This document shows, in pieces, positions 1 through 7,232 of a DNA stretch of 23,735 bases (position 1 is its first letter; each line of letters opens with the position of its first letter). The stretch is from CBDULQ01 sp965368115 (GTDB lineage: Bacteria > Pseudomonadota > Gammaproteobacteria > SZUA-229). The position numbers were made by a program, and so were the translations under genes. The notes under the pieces are model-generated. The model made no database searches. It was not told the origin of the DNA and worked only from the letters and a program-made list of their open reading frames with translations. Location of the stretch: contig CBDULQ010000023.1 in assembly GCA_965368115.1 (NCBI GenBank), positions 1 through 23,735 of the forward strand. Direction: 5' to 3'.

Positions 1-192
1 ACCCGCGAAAGCGGGTATCCAGTGGTTTATCGGTTTCGCGATGTTGATGGACTGGATTCCTGCCTGCGCGGGAATGACGGTATTGAGTGGCATATTCTGG
101 TTTGATATTACATGTGCTGTGGGAGATTCCCGCCAGAGGCGTGCGGGAATGACGGGCTCTTTAATTTGTCTTCAGGTTTGATCTTTCAATGA
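1..192. repeat. Composite palindromic repeat, copy 1 (5' truncated by window edge)
   Basis: This is the 3' part of a repeat unit that recurs at 193, 1353, 1621 and 1888. It holds three of the four small palindromes seen in a full unit: ACCCGCGAAAGCGGGTAT at the very start, ATTCCTGCCTGCGCGGGAAT near 57-76, and ATTCCCGCCAGAGGCGTGCGGGAAT near 126-151. Each has a short stem and a conserved outer GTCAT/ATGAC flank. The style matches dispersed palindromes common in proteobacteria, such as neisserial dRS3-like ATTCCC(N)GGGAAT elements; that comparison is by motif only. No coding content is credible here. Confidence 0.8.
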
Positions 193-349
193 TCGTCATT
201 CCCGAATGCTTCTGTCGGGAATCTTCATGGGTGAAGGAACACCTAAAAGAAACGTCATACCCGCGAAAGCGGGTATCCAGTGGTTTATCGGCTGCGCGAT
301 TTTGGGGGACCTGGATTCCTGCCTGCGCAGGAATGACGGTATTGAGTGG
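193..349. repeat. Composite palindromic repeat, copy 2 (truncated)
   Basis: It starts with TCGTCATTCCCGAATGCTTC and carries modules a (about 196-222), b (about 263-286) and c (about 313-339) of the unit, then stops before module d. Its end (GAATGACGGTATTGAGTGG) matches copy 1 rather than copies 3-5. The next 140 bases up to mtfA show no repeat module and no gene that I can support. Confidence 0.75.
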
Positions 350-492
350 GTGCAGTGCTGTTTTATGGAATGCCGGTCGATGAATGTTGTCCTATTTAAA
401 ACATCCGGGCCGATGATCCCGCTGATACCGATTTTCGGCTCAGGATATAATGCCGGGTTCATTAATCATCATCGTCATCGAGTTGTCCAGCC

Positions 493-1314
493 ATGCCCAT
501 CATCATCCTGATTCTGATCATCCTAGCCGCCGTGTTAATCGGCTATGGTCTCGGGCGGCGACGTAAGCGCTTGCGTGAACAATTGATTACGGCACCCTTC
601 GACCCGGCCTGGACGGCGATCCTGCAAGCAAACCTGAGCCTGTACGATCATCTGCCGGAAGAACTCAAACATAAACTGCACGGACTGGTGAACGTGTTTC
701 TCCACGACAAGGTGTTCAGCGGCTACAACGGTCTTGAGATCGACGATGAAATTCGCATCACCATCGCGGCCCAGGCCTGTATGCTGGTGTTGAATCGGGG
801 TGAGGAACTGTATCCCTCGTTGAAAAATATTTATGTGTATCCGGGCGCGTTTCGTTCGGATCAGGTGAGCTCGGACGGCCTGGTGCAAACCACGGAAACC
901 ATTACCCGTATCGGCGAGTCCTGGCATCGTGGGCATGTTGTGCTGTCCTGGCAACATTCGCGGGAAGGCGGACTGGATGACGATGACGGGCACAATGTGG
1001 TGTACCACGAGTTCGCGCATCAACTGGATCATGAGGACGGCGCCATCGATGGTACGCCGGTACTGGACGATGCACAAAGTTATCGCAACTGGCGCCGCGT
1101 ATTCAGCGAAGAATTCCTGCAATTGCGCGAACGGGTGTCGGCGCACCGAGCTAGTTTCATCGATCCTTACGGTGCGGTGTCGGAAGGCGAGTTTTTTGCA
1201 GTGGTGACGGAGCTGTTTTTCGAACGGCCGCGGGAGATGGCGGAACGGCATCCGGAACTTTATGACGAGTTGCGCAAATTTTATCGGCTGGATCCGGGTG
1301 AGTGGGTATCCTGA
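493..1314 (+). CDS. mtfA: M90-family zinc metallopeptidase MtfA
   Basis: 273 aa, close to the usual MtfA length. Residues 2-20 are strongly hydrophobic and are followed by an Arg/Lys cluster (GRRRKRLR), so the protein is probably N-terminally membrane-anchored with its catalytic part in the cytoplasm. The zinc-binding motif HEFAH lies at 172-176 and is followed by QLDHEDG. A second conserved stretch, EGEFFAVVTELFFE (231-244), is typical of M90 peptidases. In E. coli MtfA is an aminopeptidase that binds the glucose repressor Mlc and affects PtsG; whether Mlc exists here cannot be seen. The start at 493 is chosen because the hydrophobic N-terminus follows directly; the upstream Shine-Dalgarno is weak. 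The gene stands alone and is flanked on both sides by copies of the same composite repeat. Confidence 0.93.
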   Translation: MPIIILILIILAAVLIGYGLGRRRKRLREQLITAPFDPAWTAILQANLSLYDHLPEELKHKLHGLVNVFLHDKVFSGYNGLEIDDEIRITIAAQACMLVLNRGEELYPSLKNIYVYPGAFRSDQVSSDGLVQTTETITRIGESWHRGHVVLSWQHSREGGLDDDDGHNVVYHEFAHQLDHEDGAIDGTPVLDDAQSYRNWRRVFSEEFLQLRERVSAHRASFIDPYGAVSEGEFFAVVTELFFERPREMAERHPELYDELRKFYRLDPGEWVS

Positions 1315-1352
1315 ACGGGAACTATTCGTGTTGGTGTTATTCTGACCTAAGA

Positions 1353-1620
1353 TCGTCATTCCCGAATGCTTGTGTCGGGAATCTCCATGGGTCAGGGCAT
1401 ACCTGAAAAGAAACGTCATACCCGTGAAAGCGGGTATCCAGTGGTTGATCATCTGTGCGATGTTGGGGGAGACTGGATTCCTGCTTGCGCAGGAATGACA
1501 GTCCCGGGCGTTTGGGTATTTGTTCTGGTTTGATATGACATGTGCTGTGGGAGATTCCCGCCAGAAGCGCGCGGGAATGACGGGGCTTTCTATTTATTGT
1601 CGGGTCTGACCTTTTAACAA
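1353..1620. repeat. Composite palindromic repeat, copy 3 (full unit)
   Basis: A full unit of 268 bp with modules in the order a-b-c-d. Modules a and d are inverted relative to each other (GTCATTCCCG...CGGGAATCTCC against GGAGATTCCCG...CGGGAATGACGG), and so are b and c (GTCATACCCGCGAAAGCGGG against CCTGCTTGCGCAGGAATGAC). Its last part, from about 1534, matches the same part of copy 4 almost base for base at a spacing of 267, which points to recent tandem duplication. Confidence 0.85.
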
Positions 1621-1887
1621 TCGTCATTCCCGCGCGCTTGTGTCGGGAATCTCCATGGGTAAGGCCATACCTGAAAAGAAACGTCATGCCCGCGAAAGCG
1701 GGTGTTCAGTGGTTGATCATCTGTGCGATGTTGGGGGAGACTGGATTCCTGCTTACGCAGGAATGACGGTTCAGGGGCTTGCTTGTTTACTCTGGTTTAA
1801 TATGACATGTGCTGTGGGAGATTCCCGCCAGAAGCGCGCGGGAATGACGGGGCTTTCTATTTATTGTCGGGTCTGACCTCTTAACAA
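1621..1887. repeat. Composite palindromic repeat, copy 4 (full unit)
   Basis: A full unit of 267 bp. Module a is at 1623-1654, b at 1683-1710, c at 1741-1768 and d at 1817-1849. The segment 1801-1898 differs from 1534-1631 at only about one position by eye. Module b has drifted (ATGCCCGCGAAAGCGGGTGT), which slightly weakens its outer stem. Confidence 0.85.
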
Positions 1888-2035
1888 TCGTCATTCCCGA
1901 ATGCTTGTGTCGGGAATCTCCATGGGTAAGGGCATACCTGAAAAGAAAAGTCATACCCGCGAAAGCGGGTATCCAGTGGTTGATCATCTGCACGCTGTTT
2001 TGAGTACTGGATTCCTGCCTGCGCAGGAATGACGG
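1888..2035. repeat. Composite palindromic repeat, copy 5 (truncated)
   Basis: It carries modules a, b and c and ends with module c (ATTCCTGCCTGCGCAGGAAT, about 2011-2030), lacking module d just as copy 2 does. Thus both arrays, left and right of mtfA, end at the same module boundary. Confidence 0.8.
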
Positions 2036-2078
2036 TTTCGAAGCGCACTGTTCAGTCCCGACCAGTTCCAATATGACC

Positions 2079-2093
2079 ATTTCATGATGAAAT
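2079..2093. promoter_or_regulatory. 15-bp inverted repeat upstream of the molybdenum hydroxylase operon
   Basis: ATTTCAT, one centre base, ATGAAAT: a 7-bp perfect dyad. It lies 125 bases upstream of the first operon gene, in the non-coding stretch 2036-2217. Its size and symmetry suit a dimeric repressor or activator site. No regulator gene adjoins it, so the function is inferred from symmetry and position alone. Confidence 0.3.
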
Positions 2094-2217
2094 TTTTAAT
2101 CTTCACCAGCCAGTCCATTGATTAAGTCGTTTAAAGTCGACGTGATTCGTGAATCCGCCGCGTTGTTTTTAGTGATCGGCGGCGTTATGCTGAGCGCTGG
2201 TTTTTCGGAGGTGCGCC

Positions 2218-2694
2218 ATGGCAAAACTGAATATCAACGGAAAGTCGGTCGACATCGATGTCGATGGCTCCACGCCACTGCTCTGGGTGTTGCGTGAGCA
2301 ACTCGGGCTGACCGGTACCAAGTACAGTTGCGGCATCGGGTCTTGCGGTTCCTGTACAGTGCTCATCAACGATGAGGCGGTGCGTGCCTGCATCGTGCCC
2401 GTATCCACGCTCGACGCGTCGCAAAAAATCACCACCATCGAAGGTTTGTCCGAAGACAATAACCATCCCCTGCAACAGGCCTGGAAACAGCTCGACGTGC
2501 CCCAGTGCGGTTATTGCCAGCCGGGCATGATCATGAGCGCAGCGGCCTTGCTGAACAGCAACCCCGATCCCAGCGACGACGACATCGACAATGAGATCAC
2601 CAACATCTGCCGTTGCGGCACCTTCAATCGCGTGCGCCGCGGTATTCATCTGGCCGCCGATATTGCCAGTGGTAAAGTGAAGGGGGAAGGCTGA
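2218..2694 (+). CDS. (2Fe-2S)-binding subunit of a molybdenum hydroxylase (isoquinoline 1-oxidoreductase alpha-type)
   Basis: 158 aa, the usual length for the small electron-transfer subunit. The N-terminal plant-type ferredoxin domain has Cys38, Cys43, Cys46 (SCGIGSCGSC) and Cys58. The C-terminal helical [2Fe-2S] domain has CGYC at 97-100 and CRC at 131-133. Electrons released by substrate hydroxylation at the molybdenum site pass through these two clusters. GGAGG at 2206-2210 precedes the ATG by 7 bases, which fixes the start. The stop codon overlaps the ATG of the large subunit by one base, so the two are translationally coupled. It has no signal peptide, so export would be as a passenger with the Tat-tagged large subunit. 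It is the IorA type by family; the substrate cannot be told from sequence. Confidence 0.93.
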   Translation: MAKLNINGKSVDIDVDGSTPLLWVLREQLGLTGTKYSCGIGSCGSCTVLINDEAVRACIVPVSTLDASQKITTIEGLSEDNNHPLQQAWKQLDVPQCGYCQPGMIMSAAALLNSNPDPSDDDIDNEITNICRCGTFNRVRRGIHLAADIASGKVKGEG

Positions 2695-4883
2695 TGAGCA
2701 AACAAATCGAGTCTGTTTCACGTCGTGAATTCCTGATCCGCAGCACCGCTGTGGGTAGCGGTTTCGCGCTGGGCCTGTACCTGCCGCTGAACAGCGGTGG
2801 CCTGATGGCGGCCGAATCGTCCGAGGTGCCGGAAGTGAATGCCTGGGTGGTGATCGAGCCGGACGATACGGTCATCATTCGTATCGCCCGTTCCGAAATG
2901 GGCCAGGGTACGCTCACCGGTCTGGCGCAGATGGTGGCGGAAGAACTGGAATGCGACTGGTCGAAAGTCACGACCGAATACCCGACGCCGGGCCAGAACC
3001 TGGCACGTAATAAAGTGTGGGGCAGTTTCTCCACCGGCGGCAGTCGCGGCATTCGTGAAAGTCAGCATTACGTACGCAAGGGCGGCGCAGTGGCACGGCA
3101 GATGTTGATCGAAGCAGCGGCGGATCGCTGGAGTGTGCCGATGAGCGAATGTGCGGCGGCCAACAGTGTGATCACTCACAAACCCAGTGGACGCACCCTG
3201 CGTTACGGTCAGGTCGCGGCGGCGGCAGCGGATATGATCCCGCCGATTTCCGTGGAACTGAAAGATCCCGAAGACTGGACATTGATCGGCAAACCGGTCA
3301 AGCGCCTGGATACGGTGGACAAGCTCAACGGCAGCCAGGTGTTCGGTGCGGATCTGAAGCTACCCGGTATGCTCAATGCGACGATTAAAGCCTGCCCGGT
3401 GTTTGGCGGTAAAGTAAAATCCTTCGATGCCGGCAAGGTGAATAAAATGCCCGGCGTGCGCAAGGTCGTTAAGGTGGGCGACAACGCAGTGGCGGTGGTC
3501 GCCGATACCTGGTGGCAGGCGAAGACGGCGCTGGATGCCTTGTCCATCGAGTGGGACAAGGGGCCGAATGCCAAACTCAGTACCGCATCCATCGATGCCA
3601 TGCTGGAAAAAGGCCTGAGCTCGGATAAAGATGTGTTCGTCGGTAATAAAAACGGCGATGTGAAAAAAGCATTGAAGGGTGCGGCGAAAACTGTCGAGGC
3701 GGTGTATCGCTATCCGTTCCAGAATCACGCGCCCATGGAGCCGATGAATGCGACCGCGCGCTGGAGCAAAGACAAATGCGAAGTCTGGTGCCCGACGCAG
3801 AACGGTGAAGCCTCGCTGGAAGCGGCGGCTAAAGCCGCTGACCTGCCGATCGAAAAGTGCGATGTGTACAAGATTCATCTCGGCGGCGGTTTCGGCCGAC
3901 GCGGTGCGTTTCAGGATTACGTCACCCAGGCGGTGCAGATTGCGAAACAGCTGCCGGGTACGCCGATCAAGTTGCTGTGGACCCGTGAAGAAGACATGAC
4001 CCACGGCCACTATCACCCCATCACCCATTGCAAACTCACTGCCGGGCTGGATAAAAAAGGCAGGCTGAATGGTTTGCATGTGCGCATCTCCGGACAGTCG
4101 ATTCTGGCGGCGGTCAATCCCAACTGGATGCAGAACGGTGTGGATATGATTACCTTCCAGGGTTTCCATGCCGAAGGGGATCACGGCTTGGCTTACACCG
4201 TGCCGCATCTGCTGGTCGATCATGCCATGCGCAATCCACCGATACCGCCCGGTTTCTGGCGCGGGGTGAACATCAACCAGAATGCGATTTATATGGAATG
4301 CTTCATGGATGAAATCGCCCATGCGGTGGGCAAGGATCCTCTGCAGTTTCGGCGTGAACTGATGGCGAATCATCCCAGACATCTGGCGGTGCTCAATGCG
4401 GTGGCGGAAAAAGCCGGTTGGGACAAACCCGCACCGAAAGGCGTGCATCGCGGTCTGGCGGTGATCAAAACCTTCGGCAGTTATGTGGCCGCCTGTGCCG
4501 AAGTGTCGGTGAGCAAAGACGGTGTACTGAAAATTCATCGCATCGTTGCGGCAACCGATCCGGGTTATGCGGTCAATCCGCAACAGATCGAAGCCCAGGT
4601 GGAAGGTTCTTTCGTCTTCGGTCTGTCGGCCATGCTCTACGGCGAATGCACCATCAAGGATGGCGCGGTGCAGGAGAAAAACTTCAACAGTTATCCGTCC
4701 CTGCTGATCAGTGAAATGCCCGCGGTGGAAACCATCGTCATGCCGTCCGGTGGTTTCTGGGGCGGTATCGGCGAACCGACCATCGCAGTCGCGGCACCGG
4801 CGGTGTTGAACGGTATCTTTGCCGCCACCGGTAAACGCATTCGCAGACTGCCGTTGAAAGATACCGACCTGCGCCCGGCATAA
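2694..4883 (+). CDS. Molybdopterin-binding large subunit of a molybdenum hydroxylase (xanthine dehydrogenase/IorB family), Tat-exported
   Basis: 729 aa. The N-terminus has a twin-arginine signal (SRREFL, residues 9-14) followed by a hydrophobic run to about residue 40, so the folded enzyme is probably periplasmic. The molybdopterin-contacting glycine-rich motif GGGFGRRGAFQDYV lies near residues 397-410, PPGFWRGVNINQN follows in the second half, and the C-terminal GGFWGGIGEPTIAV includes the conserved catalytic-type glutamate of the xanthine oxidase family. No FAD subunit gene is nearby, as expected for IorAB-type enzymes, which pass electrons to a cytochrome or quinone. No cytochrome c gene lies next to it here. 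It is followed after 5 bases by xdhC. Substrates of relatives include N-heterocycles, nicotinate and aldehydes; the substrate here is unknown. Confidence 0.92.
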   Translation: MSKQIESVSRREFLIRSTAVGSGFALGLYLPLNSGGLMAAESSEVPEVNAWVVIEPDDTVIIRIARSEMGQGTLTGLAQMVAEELECDWSKVTTEYPTPGQNLARNKVWGSFSTGGSRGIRESQHYVRKGGAVARQMLIEAAADRWSVPMSECAAANSVITHKPSGRTLRYGQVAAAAADMIPPISVELKDPEDWTLIGKPVKRLDTVDKLNGSQVFGADLKLPGMLNATIKACPVFGGKVKSFDAGKVNKMPGVRKVVKVGDNAVAVVADTWWQAKTALDALSIEWDKGPNAKLSTASIDAMLEKGLSSDKDVFVGNKNGDVKKALKGAAKTVEAVYRYPFQNHAPMEPMNATARWSKDKCEVWCPTQNGEASLEAAAKAADLPIEKCDVYKIHLGGGFGRRGAFQDYVTQAVQIAKQLPGTPIKLLWTREEDMTHGHYHPITHCKLTAGLDKKGRLNGLHVRISGQSILAAVNPNWMQNGVDMITFQGFHAEGDHGLAYTVPHLLVDHAMRNPPIPPGFWRGVNINQNAIYMECFMDEIAHAVGKDPLQFRRELMANHPRHLAVLNAVAEKAGWDKPAPKGVHRGLAVIKTFGSYVAACAEVSVSKDGVLKIHRIVAATDPGYAVNPQQIEAQVEGSFVFGLSAMLYGECTIKDGAVQEKNFNSYPSLLISEMPAVETIVMPSGGFWGGIGEPTIAVAAPAVLNGIFAATGKRIRRLPLKDTDLRPA

Positions 4884-4888
4884 CCGTC

Positions 4889-5869
4889 ATGCAGCATTAC
4901 GGCAGCGATCAGGACATTCTGCACACCGCCCTGGGCTGGTTACAGCAGGGTCACGAAGTGCTGCTGGTCACCGTATTGAAAACCTGGGGATCGTCGCCGC
5001 GTCCGCCGGGGTCCTGGTTGATCATGCGCGACGATGGCCTGCTGGCCGGTTCCGTATCCGGTGGCTGTGTGGAAGAAGACCTGCTGCAACGCTATGCCGC
5101 CCGACAGTTCAGCGATACCTTACCAACCCGCATCGATTACGGCGTCAATCGGGAAGATGCGACCCGTTTCGGCTTGCCCTGCGGCGGTCGGCTTGAACTG
5201 CTTATCGAACAGCTCGATGATGCGCAGTCGGTGCAATCCCTGTTGCAGGCTTTGCAGGATGGCGAACTGATCGCGCGCCAGGTCGATTTACACAGTGGTT
5301 GCGTCACGCTGCAGGCCGCGCAGGTCGAACAGCACTTCGAATACACGCCAACCCGGGTCAGTAAAATTCTCGGACCGCAATGGCAAATGCTGTTGATCGG
5401 CGCCGGCCATCTTTCTCATTATGTATCTCAACTCGCACTGATGCTGGATTATCGAGTTGTGGTGTGCGATCCGCGAGACGAGTACGCACGCAGCTGGCAA
5501 CTTGAGGGCAGTCAGTTCACGTCCCTGATGCCGGACGATGCGGTGCTTGAATATGCGCAACATCCACGTAGCATCGTGCTGGCTTTGACCCACGATCCCA
5601 AACTCGATGATATGGCCTTGCTCGATGCGCTGACCTCGCCGGCGTTTTATGTCGGCGCGATCGGTTCGAGTAAAAACTGTGCGGCGCGTCGCCGACGCCT
5701 CGAACAACTCGGTTTGAATGCGGCGCAATTGCAGCGCCTGCATGCGCCGGTGGGGCTGGCCATCGGCAGTCATACGCCGGCGGAAATTGCCGTTTCCATC
5801 CTGGCCGAGATCACCCAGCAGCGCAATGCGCTCAGTCCGCTCATGCAGCCCGCGGTAAACAGCCTGTGA
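4889..5869 (+). CDS. xdhC: XdhC/CoxI-family molybdenum cofactor maturation factor
   Basis: 326 aa. The N-terminal XdhC/CoxI domain carries VTVLKTWGSSPRPPGS and SVSGGCVEEDL (roughly residues 28-65). The C-terminal Rossmann-like XdhC domain starts near residue 165 with MLLIGAGHLSHYV and includes YVGAIGSSKN and the conserved GLAIGSHTPAEIAVSILAEI end. Family members bind the molybdenum cofactor, protect it during sulfuration and insert it into xanthine-dehydrogenase-type enzymes. Its place directly behind the large subunit makes it the dedicated chaperone of this hydroxylase. Maturation must occur in the cytoplasm before Tat export. The stop overlaps the GTG start of the next gene by 3 bases. Confidence 0.92.
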   Translation: MQHYGSDQDILHTALGWLQQGHEVLLVTVLKTWGSSPRPPGSWLIMRDDGLLAGSVSGGCVEEDLLQRYAARQFSDTLPTRIDYGVNREDATRFGLPCGGRLELLIEQLDDAQSVQSLLQALQDGELIARQVDLHSGCVTLQAAQVEQHFEYTPTRVSKILGPQWQMLLIGAGHLSHYVSQLALMLDYRVVVCDPRDEYARSWQLEGSQFTSLMPDDAVLEYAQHPRSIVLALTHDPKLDDMALLDALTSPAFYVGAIGSSKNCAARRRRLEQLGLNAAQLQRLHAPVGLAIGSHTPAEIAVSILAEITQQRNALSPLMQPAVNSL

Positions 5870-6471
5870 CGGCTGGACCGGTCGGCATCTTACTCGCCGC
5901 GGGACAAAGCCGGCGCTTCGGTGACAACAAACTGTTGCATCCGCTCATCGACGACACACCCATGTTGCTGGTCTCGGCACAAAACCTGGTCACGGCTCTG
6001 CCCGGTTCATTCGTGGTCATTCATTCATCCTTGCTGGATTATCGCGAGCCTTTGCAACAGCTGGGTCTGAACGTCGTCGTCAACACACAGGCGGAACGCG
6101 GTATGGGTAGCAGCATCGCCTGTGGTGTCGAAGCCGGTATTCATGCTGCGGGCTGGCTGATCGCACTGGCCGACATGCCGTTTATTCGCATCGATACCCT
6201 GCAACGGCTGGCTGATCGACTGCAGCAGGGGGCGGCGCTGGTGGCGCCTGAATATGATGGGCGGCGCGGGCATCCGGTCGGTTTCAGCCAGCGCTATAAA
6301 AATGACCTGCTGGAGCTGGATGGGGATGTGGGCGCGCGGCGGATTTTGTCCGGTCAGCGTGATGTGCTGGAACTTATACCCACCGACGATGCGGGCGTGC
6401 TGCGGGATATCGATATACGTGATGACCTGACGCCACAGCTTGCGAACCAGCGTTCACCTGCCGTCGATTGA
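5866..6471 (+). CDS. MocA-like molybdenum cofactor cytidylyltransferase
   Basis: 201 aa, NTP-transferase (GT-A-like) fold. The nucleotide-binding signature GILLAAGQSRRFGDNKLL is at residues 7-24. Later motifs are MGSSIACGVEAG, the metal-binding ALADMPF, and GRRGHPVGF, all typical of MocA/MobA-type transferases. MocA joins CMP to molybdopterin to give the dinucleotide (MCD) used by many bacterial molybdenum hydroxylases. The start is a GTG embedded in the end of xdhC; no ATG is available before the signature. With the two structural genes and xdhC it completes a four-gene operon for making and loading one enzyme. A role in GMP-type cofactor (MobA) is less likely, given the XdhC partner. Confidence 0.88.
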   Translation: MTAGPVGILLAAGQSRRFGDNKLLHPLIDDTPMLLVSAQNLVTALPGSFVVIHSSLLDYREPLQQLGLNVVVNTQAERGMGSSIACGVEAGIHAAGWLIALADMPFIRIDTLQRLADRLQQGAALVAPEYDGRRGHPVGFSQRYKNDLLELDGDVGARRILSGQRDVLELIPTDDAGVLRDIDIRDDLTPQLANQRSPAVD

Positions 6472-6478
6472 AAACGGT

Positions 6479-6513
6479 CGATGCCCCCGCTTTGTCTGCG
6501 GCATTTCAAATCG
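6479..6513. terminator. Imperfect hairpin after the hydroxylase operon
   Basis: ATGCC-CCCGC and GCGG-CAT arms face each other around TTTGTCT just after the MocA-like gene's stop, followed by a short TTTC. The stem has unpaired bases and the T run is poor, so this is a weak candidate for the operon's end. Confidence 0.25.
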
Positions 6514-6598
6514 CTTCATGGTTTAGGGTAAGATGATCCGCAGGGTATCGCCGGGTTTGCAGACGGGCGCAGCGAGATTTACAGATGATGAGTAGTCA

Positions 6599-6823
6599 AT
6601 GAATTCGGATCAGTTCGACGACATCCCCGATGTGCGTGACGGCCTTACCCGCAAGGAGCGCATTGTCCTGTATTGCATTCATCAGTTGCAGAAAGAACGC
6701 AACGGCCGTAATGCACCCACAGTCATGCTCTATGGGCGCGTGCTCGAACATGTGGACATAAGCGAACAGGAATTGCAGCTGATTTTACAGCGCCTGTCGA
6801 ACAGCAATCAGGGTGCGTTATGA
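6599..6823 (+). CDS. Small hypothetical protein, possible winged-helix-like fold
   Basis: 74 aa, acidic N-terminus, not recognised as a named family. The segment LTRKERIVLYCIHQLQKE (residues 16-33), then NAPTVMLYGRVLEH and a final helix SEQELQLILQRLSNSN, suggests three helices in the style of a small helix-turn-helix domain; this is inference from pattern only. Its stop overlaps the yjbQ start in an ATGA junction, so the two are co-translated. The start at 6599 is the only in-frame ATG; the two ATGs at 6585 and 6588 are out of frame. The Shine-Dalgarno is weak (GATGAG). Its coupling to yjbQ is the only functional clue. Confidence 0.7.
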   Translation: MNSDQFDDIPDVRDGLTRKERIVLYCIHQLQKERNGRNAPTVMLYGRVLEHVDISEQELQLILQRLSNSNQGAL

Positions 6824-7224
6824 AACAGATCATCAGCGTCGCGACCGAACGCCGCGAAACCCTGGTCGATATCACCGCCCAGGTGAAAGCTGTGATTCAG
6901 GCGAGCGGCATCGACAGCGGTATCGTCTCGGTGTATGTGCAGGGCGCCACCGCAGCGATTATGATCCAGGAAAACTGGGACCAGAGTGTGCAGACCGACG
7001 TGGTCAATTTTTTGCGCAAGATCATTCCCCAGGGTGTGTGGTTGCATGACGAACAGGACGGTAACGGTGATGCACATCTCAAGGCCGGGCTGGTCGGTCC
7101 ATCCGAAACCATTCCTGTCATCGACGGCAAGCCGGGGTTATCCACCTGGCAGAATATTTTTCTCTGTGAATTCGACGGACCGCGGGCCGAACGTCATGTG
7201 GTGTGTACGGTGATTAAGGACTGA
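6820..7224 (+). CDS. yjbQ: YjbQ/UPF0047 family protein
   Basis: 134 aa, the full family length. The family signature is clear: GNGDAHLKAGLVGPSETIPV in the middle, then LSTWQNIFLCEFDGPR and the terminal HVVCTV strand. Members form a compact beta-rich trimer. Several show weak thiamine-phosphate synthase activity and can rescue thiE mutants when overproduced, though their native role is uncertain. It sits second in a packed + strand cluster, overlapping the 74-aa gene by 4 bases and followed after 8 bases by a membrane-anchored unknown. No thiamine gene is seen nearby, so the context does not support a dedicated thiamine role. Confidence 0.9.
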   Translation: MKQIISVATERRETLVDITAQVKAVIQASGIDSGIVSVYVQGATAAIMIQENWDQSVQTDVVNFLRKIIPQGVWLHDEQDGNGDAHLKAGLVGPSETIPVIDGKPGLSTWQNIFLCEFDGPRAERHVVCTVIKD

Positions 7225-7232
7225 TCGAGAGT

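Noticed and set aside
189..511. Overlapping reading frames on both strands (189-383, 196-462, 206-511)
   Set aside because: They translate the palindromic repeat modules (signature IPACAGMT, HWIPAFAGMT, LRRQES). They differ in frame, overlap each other and lack ribosome sites.
535..1452. Long minus-strand frame opposite mtfA
   Set aside because: It runs antisense through mtfA, whose zinc motif and family match are clear, and its N-terminus is repeat-derived.
1..2035. CRISPR array
   Set aside because: Units are about 267 bp and internally composed of several palindromes. There are no short uniform repeats with unique spacers of constant length, and no cas gene.
1337..2080. Reading frames 1337-1687 (-), 1640-1876 (+), 1787-2080 (-)
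   Set aside because: Also translations of the repeat units, with the same repeat-derived peptides repeated in each copy.
3360..4583. 407-codon minus-strand frame inside the molybdopterin subunit gene
   Set aside because: It is antisense to a well-supported conserved gene; its His/Arg-rich composition is typical of a shadow frame in GC-rich coding DNA.
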